A stretch of 41,738 nt of DNA from an uncultured Bacteroidia bacterium. GTDB taxonomy: Bacteria; Bacteroidota; Bacteroidia; NS11-12g; UBA955. Where the stretch lies: contig CALSSY010000011.1 in the NCBI GenBank assembly GCA_943789135.1, positions 1-41,738 of the forward strand, given 5' to 3'. Under the pieces are notes generated by a model. That model searched no databases, was not told the DNA's origin, and saw only the letters and a list, made by a program, of their open reading frames with translations. Shown piece after piece: positions 25,211 to 33,455 of the stretch; within the stretch, counting starts at the first letter, position 1; every line of letters begins with the position of its first letter. A program made the translations under genes and the position numbers.

Positions 25211-26708
25211 GTGCGAGAACTTATCTCTATTGAAAATTTAACGGCTTGCGTCAAAAGGAAAACTTTTGCTCAATTTACCGCATTTTACTTCCACACTTGG
25301 AGAAGTACATGCCGTCTTAGGAGAAAGTGGCAGTGGAAAATCGCTATTATTAAAGTGTTTAATTGGTTTGTTGCCCGATGAGCTTACTGCTAAGGGCAGG
25401 GTTCAAATTGAGTTTGAACAGAACGATCTCAATTTAGACGATCATTGGAGCCGAAAAAATTGGCAGCAAATACGAGGCAAACATATTGGTATGGTGTTTC
25501 AGGAGCCATTAAGTGCCCTTAATCCACAAATGACATGTGGCGCCCAACTCAAAGAAGCTTGGGAGATTCACGCAGAACAAAAAGATAAGAAATCGGAATC
25601 TGAAATTAGAGAAAGATTAACAGATGTTGGCTTGGGTGAGGATATCGAAAGAATAATGCAATCGTACCCGCATCAATTGAGCGGTGGCCAGCGTCAGCGG
25701 GTTGTCATTGCCATGGCTACTACTGCACAAACCTCAGATTATCTTGGCCGACGAACCCACTACCGCATCTGGATTTTTTCTCTCAGAAAGAAGAGTCCTA
25801 ACCGATCTAGTAAGCGTAGTTCGAAAATTCAACGCCACCCTTATTTGGGTTACCCACGAACTCGATGTGGTGGCTGATTTCGCCGATTGTATTACCGTTT
25901 TGAAGAAACGGGGAACTCATTCAATCGGGCTCGGTAACGGAGGTGGTATTGAAGCAATCTCCACACGGTTATGTCTTACAACTGCTTAGATGCGATTCCC
26001 CAAAAGAAAATACGCCGCTGTAAATCGTTGGAGAGAATGTCACCCTTATCTATCGATAATCCGTTGGGAAGGTGTATCCCAATCAGACAAGGGCATTATC
26101 CACATTTCAATTCAGCTCTAGCTCCGGGAGAAACACTGGCCGTCATCGGTACATCGGGTTCTGGGAAATCCACTTTAGCCAAATTGCTTAGTGGCGCTCG
26201 AAACGCCCAGCGAATGGGCACATTAAACTTAAACGGTAAACTTCCTTGTCGTCGTATACCCCCTACAGGGTATACAAATGGTTTTTCAAGACCCCTTTTC
26301 TTCCTTGAACAGAAGACACACAGCCATGAGATGCAATGCTAGAGGTGAGAAAGGTTTGTTTTCCCAAAGGAACCGAGTTCAGGAGCGATTGAAACAATGC
26401 TCGAGCAATGGCTTGGAAGAAGTGGCCCTGGATCGTAGAATTATGGCAGAAGCGGCCGACGCAGATGAGCGGCGGTCAGCGACAACGTTTGTGCATTGCC
26501 AAAGCCTTGGCCTCCAATCCGCGTATTTTGATCTTGGATGAAGCCGTTGCCGCACTTAGATCCCTTTGGTGCAAGAGCAAGTTTTGAAGCTTGTTGCAAA
26601 AAATCCAAAAAGAAAGAGCTCCTGATATTTGTGTTTATTACACATGACTTGGCCGTTGCCAGTCACGTTGCCGATAAAATGGTTTTCCTCGAGCGCGGTG
26701 AAGCATAA
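25211..26708 (+). pseudogene. fused oligopeptide-type ABC ATPase (YejF/DppDF-like), many frame breaks
   Basis: Two ATP-binding cassettes in one gene, as in YejF or fused DppD-DppF, which energise peptide import. First half: Walker A GESGSGKS, Q-loop VFQEPLSALNP, signature LSGGQRQRV, Walker B IILADEPTTA and the switch HELDVV. Second half: Walker [48 protein letters not shown], and the switch HDLAVA. These lie in order but in shifting frames. Breaks are near 25245, 25730, 25915, 26010, 26265, 26450, 26540 and 26590. The likely start is GTG at 25211 after a TAACTTTG box. All motifs survive, so I lean to poor sequence quality, but a decaying gene cannot be excluded. No permease genes are adjacent. 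Confidence 0.75.
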
Positions 26709-26785
26709 AGGAAATTCCGCTAAAGAGTGGCTGTCATCACATGCCTGTGCTGACACACACCGTTAAGAACTGTGGATATTCGCAC

Positions 26786-26817
26786 TTGGGCGCTTCGCGG
26801 CAATAGTTGTATTTTTG
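26786..26817 (+). promoter_or_regulatory. LysM gene promoter: TTG-N21-TATTTTTG
   Basis: TTG at 26786-26788 and perfect TATTTTTG at 26810-26817. The box ends 4 bases before the ATG at 26822. Confidence 0.55.
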
Positions 26818-26821
26818 AATT

Positions 26822-27658
26822 ATGCGTAAGCTTATCATATTTGCTGTATTATTTCGTTTCAATTTTTACAGGCGCAAACGCCACTGAAGGTGTTGCATGT
26901 TGTGAAAAAAGGAGAAACCTTGTATAAGATTTCCCGTGATTATGAAATGACGGTTTCCGAATTGCGTGAGTTAAATCCGCAAGTTGGGATTCTACAGCCC
27001 GGTATGAAATTGCACGTTTTGAAGAAGTTAGATGTGCAAACCCGTATGAATAATTTTTCGGAACACACAGTAAAAAAGGGTGAAACGCTCTACCGAATTT
27101 CACAGAAATACAAAGTGAAAGTAAGTGAAATTAGAGAAGCAAATGGTTTGATTGATAACAAAATCAATGTTGGACAAACATTGAAAATTCCGAATATCAA
27201 TGATACCGAGACAACAAAGAGATAAGACTAACGATAGTCAATCTCAAAGTATACTAAAAACCCAGCAGAAAGCTGCCTTGGAAAGTGCAAAGCAACAAAT
27301 TGAACAACAAGTTAATGAAGATATTAAAGGCGGTATAATTGAGAAACGTCAAGGTTCTACGAAAACAGAATTTATTGCCAAAAACGATTCTAAGAAACCA
27401 TTATTGTTAGATACATCTTCGGCGCAATTGAATGGATTCACACACAAAGCTTTTGTTTGGGTTGCAGATGTCCCTGAAAGTCAGGTCGTATGTATCACCA
27501 ACCCTCTAACGCAACAAATGGCTTATGGTTTGAATCAAGGCAAGCAGGACAAACAAAATAACGAGAGTATAATTTTAACTCCCTTTATGGCAGAAAAATT
27601 AGGTTTGAATTCACCTGCTACCGAATTGAAAATTCAGTATGTGGTTCCCAAGCCCTAA
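26822..27658 (+). CDS. secreted protein with two LysM repeats, two frame breaks
   Basis: About 278 residues once corrected. The signal peptide starts MRKLIIFAVLF; one T is missing near 26852, and restoring it gives SFQFLQAQTPLK. Two LysM repeats follow, each opening with VVKKGETLYKIS or TVKKGETLYRIS and ending in a G-hydrophobic-L-H/K strand; they bind peptidoglycan. A second break near 27212 (one extra base) leads into a Gln/Lys-rich linker. The C-terminal domain (KAFVWVADVPESQVVCITNP, then IILTPFMAEKLGLN) resembles a double-psi beta-barrel like that of RlpA-type cell-wall proteins; that part is inference. The 3' end overlaps the next gene by 20 bases. Probably a periplasmic or outer-membrane cell-wall protein. 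Confidence 0.8.
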
Positions 27659-28892
27659 ATTATTAAAAACCGTTTTCTACGGTGCCTTTGTTTTTTCAAC
27701 TGTTGGGATACATTTTTCACCGGCAATGGCGTCTATTGGCGTTGCGGGTATGATTTTTTCTTCTGTTTTAATTTTTTCAGATCAGAATCAAGCAGGGTTT
27801 AAAGGCTGGAGACTTCAGATAGCCGCTATTATGCTTCTTCTCTTAATGGGAAGTATTGATATCTATAATGGCACATCGATATTCGATACTTGGAAATCCA
27901 TACAAGTGATGTTGCCTTGGTTCTTTTTGCCATTATTAATATCGGCGACCAGATACATGAAATTCGATCCGTTTAAATTCATGATAATTCTTGCAATACC
28001 ATTATGTTGGGTTTCATTGGCATCACTTATCAATTACGCTACGGATTTTAAATTTTTATCGCAAATGGTACTTGAATCCAAGCCCTTGCCATTGTTCACG
28101 CAAGTGTATCACATTGAATTTAGTTTGCTTATTACAGTTGTATTACTTGGAATTACTTACTATTTCTCAGAGTTAATTCAGCGCCAGGGAAAAGGATTTT
28201 TGATTGGTATCTACGTGGTGCTTTTTTTAACCTTACATATTATTTCGGCACGAACGGGTTTGTTGGGATATTGGCTGGGAATGGCTATTTGGGGGGGATA
28301 CCAAGTTCGCAATCGAGGAATTTTACTCAAAATAAAACCATTGCAAGGTTTGGGCGTTTTGGTGCTTGCCCTAATACTCGTTTTTCAAATTCCGAGTTTA
28401 AGAAACAGGGTTGTTAATACCAAGGAAGATTTAAATGCGTTATTCCAAGGGGGAGACTTGAATCACAAAAGTATCGGTCAGCGAGTAGAAGCTTGGAGAG
28501 CAACTTTGGGAATACTAGAAGAGACAAAACCTTTGGCTTTGGGTGTGGGTTCTCATCAATTTGAAAGTGAATTGTACCGCTCTTATGCTAAAAATAACAC
28601 AACCTTGTATGTAAGCAATTGGATAGGCCCACACAATCAAACCTTACAATGGATGGCCACTTATGGATTGATTGTGGTACTTTTGTGGTACGCACTTATT
28701 ATAACGCTTCTGCGGTCCAAATTGGACACGCTTGGGGCACTTATGATAGGGCTTCCACTTTGGGCAGCATCGATGTTTGAAAGCATCGCCCAACGACAAG
28801 CAGGCACCTTGGCTTTGATAATTGGGTGTGTTGTTTTTCAAGTGGTTTTTCAAGCCAGAGGAAATATTAAAAAGATTTCTTCAATTAATTGA
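27639..28892 (+). CDS. O-antigen ligase / polymerase family membrane protein
   Basis: 417 residues, about ten or eleven transmembrane segments. The large periplasmic loop typical of the Wzy_C (O-antigen ligase) family contains ISARTGLLGYWLGMAIWGG before it and SIGQRVEAWRATLGILEETK, GVGSHQF and the HN-containing GPHNQTLQWMATYGLIVVLL within or after it. Such proteins either join O-antigen to lipid A core (WaaL), polymerise it (Wzy), or glycosylate proteins. The ATG at 27639 lies inside the end of the LysM gene, so the two are probably co-transcribed. There is no O-antigen gene cluster around it, so the exact role is open. Confidence 0.87.
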   Translation: MWFPSPKLLKTVFYGAFVFSTVGIHFSPAMASIGVAGMIFSSVLIFSDQNQAGFKGWRLQIAAIMLLLLMGSIDIYNGTSIFDTWKSIQVMLPWFFLPLLISATRYMKFDPFKFMIILAIPLCWVSLASLINYATDFKFLSQMVLESKPLPLFTQVYHIEFSLLITVVLLGITYYFSELIQRQGKGFLIGIYVVLFLTLHIISARTGLLGYWLGMAIWGGYQVRNRGILLKIKPLQGLGVLVLALILVFQIPSLRNRVVNTKEDLNALFQGGDLNHKSIGQRVEAWRATLGILEETKPLALGVGSHQFESELYRSYAKNNTTLYVSNWIGPHNQTLQWMATYGLIVVLLWYALIITLLRSKLDTLGALMIGLPLWAASMFESIAQRQAGTLALIIGCVVFQVVFQARGNIKKISSIN

Positions 28893-28918
28893 GTTTTTAA
28901 ACATTTTTCTTATATTTG
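28889..28918 (+). promoter_or_regulatory. rpmB operon promoter: TTG-N19-TATATTTG
   Basis: TTG at 28889-28891 and perfect TATATTTG at 28911-28918 with 19 bases between; the ATG of rpmB is 14 bases downstream. One of the best promoter matches in the window. Confidence 0.7.
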
Positions 28919-28932
28919 CAACCCCAAAAACT

Positions 28933-29166
28933 ATGTCTAGAGTTTGTGATTTAACCGGCAAAAAGGCTTTAAAAGGAAACCGTGTTTCTCACTCGAATAA
29001 GAAAACGAAGCGTAGATTCTATCCGAATCTTCAGACTAAGAAGTTCTTTATCGAGGAAACAGGTGAGTGGATTACATTGAAGGTATCCGCTTCGACGATT
29101 AAAACCATCGATAAAAAAGGCGTATCCGCGTGTTTAAACAATTTGTTCAAGAAAGGTAAGATCTAA
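28933..29166 (+). CDS. rpmB: 50S ribosomal protein L28
   Basis: 77 residues from the ATG at 28933; an upstream in-frame extension to 28822 overlaps the promoter and the ligase gene and is rejected. MSRVCDLTGKKALKGNRVSH is the family N terminus, followed by NKKTKRRFYPNLQTKKFFIE and SASTIKTIDKKGV. The CDLTGK block has one Cys of the ancestral zinc site, so this looks like a non-zinc form. It leads the cluster rpmB-rpmG-DUF4295. Confidence 0.96.
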   Translation: MSRVCDLTGKKALKGNRVSHSNKKTKRRFYPNLQTKKFFIEETGEWITLKVSASTIKTIDKKGVSACLNNLFKKGKI

Positions 29167-29169
29167 GAG

Positions 29170-29352
29170 ATGGCAAAAAAAGGCAATCGCGTACAGGTTA
29201 TATTGGAATGCACCGAGCAAAAAGGTAGCGGTGTTCCCGGCATGAGCCGTTATATAACAACCAAAAATAAGAAAAACACGCCTGAGAGAATTGAATTGAA
29301 AAAGTTCAATCCTTACATGCGTAAAGTAACCGTTCATAAAGAAATTAAGTAA
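29170..29352 (+). CDS. rpmG: 50S ribosomal protein L33
   Basis: 60 residues. [37 protein letters not shown] and [15 protein letters not shown] are the L33 blocks. Only one Cys is present, so the four-Cys zinc ribbon is absent. It follows rpmB by 3 bases and shares TAATG with the next small gene. Confidence 0.96.
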   Translation: MAKKGNRVQVILECTEQKGSGVPGMSRYITTKNKKNTPERIELKKFNPYMRKVTVHKEIK

Positions 29353-29507
29353 TGGCAAAGAAGGTAGTAGCAACACTTAAAAAAGAAGGTGGCGTTGAAA
29401 TGGTAAAGGTTATCCGTACCATCAAATCACCTAAATCTGGTGCTTACACGTTCCGCGAAGAAATCGTTACCGCTGATCGTGTTCAAGAAGTACTTGGTAA
29501 AAAATAA
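29352..29507 (+). CDS. DUF4295 small basic protein of the ribosomal cluster
   Basis: 51 residues, [20 protein letters not shown] and on to a C-terminal Lys-Lys. The start overlaps the rpmG stop as TAATG. This matches the DUF4295 family found next to rpmB and rpmG in Bacteroidota. Its small size, basic charge and strict position suggest a lineage-specific ribosomal or ribosome-associated protein. I recall an extra large-subunit protein being reported from the Flavobacterium ribosome structure but cannot say that this is it. A strong terminator follows. Confidence 0.87.
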   Translation: MAKKVVATLKKEGGVEMVKVIRTIKSPKSGAYTFREEIVTADRVQEVLGKK

Positions 29508-29525
29508 TGAATTTTTTTATCCATT

Positions 29526-29550
29526 AAAGCCCCAAAACGGGGCTTTTTTT
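29526..29550 (+). terminator. terminator of the rpmB-rpmG-DUF4295 operon
   Basis: AAAGCCCC / GGGGCTTT stem with an AAAAC loop and a run of seven T, 18 bases after the DUF4295 stop. Confidence 0.92.
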
Positions 29551-29571
29551 GTTTATACCTAATCAAATCCT

Positions 29572-30536
29572 ATGTTTAGCTGGTTCAAAAAGAAAACAAA
29601 AGCAAGTCCAGATGACCTTTCCGCAACCCGCGAGGCGCTCAAACAAACGCGCAGTAGCCTGTTGTCGAAAATTGGACTCATCCTTACCGGTAAGAATAAA
29701 ATTGATGCAGATGTACTCGATGAACTCGAAGAAGCATTGCTTACCTCTGATGTTGGATTTGAAACCACCGAAACCATTATTGATGCTTTAAAACACAGGG
29801 CAAAGAATACAGGATTTGATACCCAACGGACATTAACGAATGGTTAGCCGAAATTGTAGATCAGTTAATGCCCGATGTACAGCCACCTGTGGCGGAATCT
29901 TTTGATCTTAGCTCCTTTAAAAAGCCCTACGTTGTCTTAGTTGTTGGTGTTAACGGGGTAGGAAAAACCACGACTATTGGGAAAATGGCCTATCAATACG
30001 CTCAAAATGGGAATAAGGTGATTTTAGGCGCTGCCGATACATTCCGTGCAGCTGCAGTAGATCAGTTAGGTGTTTGGAAAGACCGTGCAGGCGTAGAAAT
30101 TGTAAGCCATGGTATGAATGCAGATCCTTCAGCGGTTGCCTTTGATGCCGTTAAAATGGGTGTAGAAACCCAAGCGGATGTGGTTATCATTGATACAGCC
30201 GGTCGTTTACACAATAAAGTAGGGCTTATGAATGAGCTCGCAAAAATTAAGCGGGTAATCCAAAAGTTCAAAGACGATGCACCCGATGAAATTTTGTTGG
30301 TGGTAGATGCCACTACCGGCCAAAATGCCTTCGAACAAGCCAAAGCCTTTACACAAGCCACACAGGTGAATACACTCGCTGTTACCAAATTAGATGGTAC
30401 TGCCAAAGGTGGTGTGCTTATCGGTGTGAGCCATACCTATAATATTCCCGTTAAATACATGGGACTGGGTGAGCAAGCTGCCGATTTAAAATTATTTGAT
30501 AAACCCGCATTTATTTCCTCCATATTCTCTGCATGA
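29572..30536 (+). CDS. ftsY: signal recognition particle receptor FtsY, one frame break
   Basis: About 321 residues once corrected, normal for this phylum, where the long acidic domain is absent. FtsY docks SRP-ribosome complexes at the membrane. The N domain starts MFSWFKKK and includes LLTSDVGFETTETIIDAL. The G domain has GVNGVGKTTTIGKMA, DTFRAAAVDQL, DVVIIDTAGRLHNK, TKLDGTAKGG and YMGLGEQAADLKLF. The frame breaks near 29825: one base is missing before INEWLAEIVDQLMPDVQPPV. The gene is essential, so this must be an artefact or be corrected in vivo. The stop overlaps the rimO start (ATGA). Confidence 0.93.
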
Positions 30537-31840
30537 AAACCAAATTTGCAAAAACACCTAAAGTAAATGTAATTACATTAGGTTGTAGTAAAAATACCGT
30601 TGACTCTGAAGTGCTAATGGCTCAATTAAAAGCCAATCAATTCGAAGTAAAACACGAAAGCACCAATGATAATGCGGATATTGTAATTATCAATACCTGT
30701 GGCTTTATCGATAATGCGAAGGAAGAAAGCATCAACACGATATTGGAATATGCCGAAGCCAAAAATGCCGGAAAATTGGAGAAATTGATAGTAACAGGCT
30801 GTTTGTCACACCGTTATAAGGACGATCTTCAAGCGGATATTCCAGAAGTAGATCAGTGGTTTGGTACGTTAGAATTACCACAACTATTGAGAAGCGTTGG
30901 TGCCGATTATAAACACGAATTGTTGGGTGAACGCATGCAAACCACACCTAAGCATTATGCTTATGTGAAAATTTCCGAAGGTTGTAACCGCCCTTGTTCG
31001 TTTTGTGCCATTCCATTAATGAGAGGCCAGCACGTTTCTAAACCAATAGAACAATTGGTTAAGGAAGTAAAAGGTTTAGTAGCTAATGGTACAAAGGAAA
31101 TCATGCTGATTGCTCAAGATTCAACCTATTACGGTTTGGATCTCTATGGCGAACGCAAGTTAGCCGACTTAATGAAACATATAAGCGATGTAGAAGGATT
31201 AGAATGGATGCGATTGCATTATGCGTATCCCTCTCAGTTTCCAATGGATGTTTTGGATGTGATGGCCGAAAGAAGCAATATCTGTAAATATTTGGATATG
31301 CCCATTCAACATATTACCGATCGCGTTTTAAAATCCATGCGCCGCGGAATTACAAAGCGTCGTACTATGGAATTGGTGAACGATATAAGAAACCGTGTTC
31401 CTGGAATTGCATTAAGAACCACAATGCTGGTAGGGCATCCAGGAGAGGAAGAAGAGGATGTAGTTGAAATGTTGGATGCGCTCGCGCAAATGAAGTTTGA
31501 ACGCTTGGGTGTCTTTACCTATTCACATGAAGATAATACCCATGCTCATACCTTGCCCGATATATTATCCCAAGAGGAGAAACAAGATCGTGCAAACCGA
31601 GTAATGGAACAACAAATGGATATCAGCTGGCAGTTCAATCAAAGTTTGGTAGGTACTACCCAAAAAGTACTTTTTGATAGACTAGAAGGGGATCATTTTG
31701 TAGGAAGAACTCAATTTGATAGTCCTGAAGTGGATAACGAAGTTTGGATTCCGGTAAATCAAAATTATGTCCGTATGGGAGATTTCGCCGATGTTAAAAT
31801 CACCGAAGCCTCGCACTACGATTTAAAAGGCGAACTTTAA
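30533..31840 (+). CDS. rimO: ribosomal protein S12 methylthiotransferase
   Basis: 435 residues. A radical-SAM enzyme that adds a methylthio group to an Asp of ribosomal protein S12. The N-terminal iron-sulfur domain opens VNVITLGCSKNTVDSEVLM with Cys18, Cys56 and Cys90 as ligands. The SAM cluster is C151-x3-C155-x2-C158 in GCNRPCSFCAIPLMRGQ. The specific RimO segments HYAYPSQFP and FTYSHEDNTHA follow, and a TRAM domain closes the protein. Full length. Start and stop overlap both neighbours (ATGA with ftsY, TAATG with bshC), so it is in one operon with them. Confidence 0.95.
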   Translation: MKTKFAKTPKVNVITLGCSKNTVDSEVLMAQLKANQFEVKHESTNDNADIVIINTCGFIDNAKEESINTILEYAEAKNAGKLEKLIVTGCLSHRYKDDLQADIPEVDQWFGTLELPQLLRSVGADYKHELLGERMQTTPKHYAYVKISEGCNRPCSFCAIPLMRGQHVSKPIEQLVKEVKGLVANGTKEIMLIAQDSTYYGLDLYGERKLADLMKHISDVEGLEWMRLHYAYPSQFPMDVLDVMAERSNICKYLDMPIQHITDRVLKSMRRGITKRRTMELVNDIRNRVPGIALRTTMLVGHPGEEEEDVVEMLDALAQMKFERLGVFTYSHEDNTHAHTLPDILSQEEKQDRANRVMEQQMDISWQFNQSLVGTTQKVLFDRLEGDHFVGRTQFDSPEVDNEVWIPVNQNYVRMGDFADVKITEASHYDLKGEL

Positions 31841-33399
31841 TGTCAATTCAATTTTCAGCAATTCCCAAATCTTTACTTTCAGAACCAATTTCCCGGTTTC
31901 TAAATAGAGAATTGGAACATTTATATCCTGGATTCTCCAATCAAGAGTTGATTGGTCTAACGCAGGAAATTGCTGAGGATTGGAACCAAATCAAACGCGC
32001 CAATTTGGTTAATGTATTAAAAGACCAACACACATCGTTAACGCTTACCCAAAAGCAGCAAGACAATTTACTTTCATTGTCGGGAAATGATAGTTTTACA
32101 GTCATTACAGGGCAACAAATTCATCCATTTTTAGGCCCTGCCTTTGTATGGGCTAAAGTGCAAACGACTATTTTAAGGGCGAAAGCATTATCGGACGAAT
32201 TACAAAAAAAGATCGTTCCTGTTTTTTGGATGGCAAGTGAAGATCATGATTTTGAAGAGATTTCAAAAATCCCTTTTTTAGGAAAAGAATATATTTGGTC
32301 GGCAGAAACAGGTGGCCCTGTAGGCGATTTGGACACAAAGGGTATTGCAGAAATCCTGGAAACCATGAAAGTCGATTTTCAAAACGACGCGCGGGTATTG
32401 GAGTTTTTAAATCGATTCGAAGGCATTTATGGAGCAGGTATTTCCCTGTCTGTCGCAACCAGATTGCTTGTGCATCGCGTATTCGGCGAAGATGGATTGT
32501 TAATTGTAGATCCCAAAGATACCCGTTGGAAGAGCCAAACCAAGGATATATGGTTGCGGGAACTCACAACAGAACCCTACGAAGCACTTACCGTTCAAGC
32601 CGAGCGCATGAAGGATTCCGGATTGAAAATACCCATTACACCTCGACAAACTTCCATGTTTTATTATGGAAACAATTCAAGACTACGAATCGATCGGGTA
32701 GAAGAGGGCTCTTTTCAAACTTCCGATGCTGCCTTTACATGGTCGCAGCAAGATTTAGAAGCTGAGATTAAAGAACATCCTGAAAAATTCTCAGCCAATG
32801 CCTTACTTCGACCTGCATATCAACAACGGATACTTCCTAATATTATGTATATAGGTGGGCCGGCTGAATGTATATATTGGCTACAAATTCCGGAATTGAT
32901 CAAAACACATAAAGGGTCTGTACCCGCCTTGGAATTAAGAACGATGATGGCTTTCGTACCCGAGAATACGGTAAAAAAGATCAAGGATTTCCAATGGGAT
33001 CTCTCCGAATGGTTCCAAGCTGAAGAACTATTGTTAAAAGCTTATATCGAGAAGGAGCAAGGCGAATTGGCTTTGAGCCATCAAATTGAATTGTTACAGA
33101 CACAATACGAATTCATTAGAGAAACGCTTTACAAAATAAAACATCCCGAACTCAAACAAATAAAAAAGCATCAGGACGAGGGGATTCGAATGCTGAAAAA
33201 AGCATACAACGAATTTATCGATGGCGGTTTGGAGTCCCATTTAAAACCCAAAATCAATCAAATTAAGCAACTTAAGTCTACTGTTTTTAATGAAGTTGCT
33301 CCATTAGAAAGGAAACAATTCTGGATGGAATGGGAATTCAAGCGAAACGGATTGCCGCAATTGGCAAAACTAGAAGGTCCCTTTCTTTGGATTCTTTAA
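31840..33399 (+). CDS. bshC: bacillithiol biosynthesis cysteine-adding enzyme BshC
   Basis: 519 residues. It catalyses the last step of bacillithiol synthesis, adding cysteine to glucosaminyl-malate. The hallmarks are FTVITGQQIHPFLGPAFVWAK, VPVFWMASEDHDFEEI, and RPAYQQRILPNIMYIGGPAE. A long C-terminal coiled coil (about 385-480) is typical. Bacillithiol is the main low-molecular-weight thiol in many Firmicutes and in Bacteroidota, so this gene indicates how the cell keeps redox balance. It overlaps the rimO stop by one base (TAATG). No bshA or bshB is in the window. Confidence 0.94.
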   Translation: MSIQFSAIPKSLLSEPISRFLNRELEHLYPGFSNQELIGLTQEIAEDWNQIKRANLVNVLKDQHTSLTLTQKQQDNLLSLSGNDSFTVITGQQIHPFLGPAFVWAKVQTTILRAKALSDELQKKIVPVFWMASEDHDFEEISKIPFLGKEYIWSAETGGPVGDLDTKGIAEILETMKVDFQNDARVLEFLNRFEGIYGAGISLSVATRLLVHRVFGEDGLLIVDPKDTRWKSQTKDIWLRELTTEPYEALTVQAERMKDSGLKIPITPRQTSMFYYGNNSRLRIDRVEEGSFQTSDAAFTWSQQDLEAEIKEHPEKFSANALLRPAYQQRILPNIMYIGGPAECIYWLQIPELIKTHKGSVPALELRTMMAFVPENTVKKIKDFQWDLSEWFQAEELLLKAYIEKEQGELALSHQIELLQTQYEFIRETLYKIKHPELKQIKKHQDEGIRMLKKAYNEFIDGGLESHLKPKINQIKQLKSTVFNEVAPLERKQFWMEWEFKRNGLPQLAKLEGPFLWIL

Positions 33400-33441
33400 T
33401 TCGAAAACGCATTAATTTCAAAATTTCTTAAACGGAATAGG

Positions 33442-33449
33442 TATATTTG
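33442..33449 (+). promoter_or_regulatory. TATATTTG -7 box of the SulP gene
   Basis: Perfect TAnnTTTG match, 6 bases before the ATG at 33456. No TTG at the expected -33 distance. Confidence 0.5.
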
Positions 33450-33455
33450 GCATCT

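Noticed and set aside
28822..28932. 37-codon extension of the L28 gene
   Set aside because: It overlaps the ligase gene end and the promoter; L28 begins MSRVCDLTGK.
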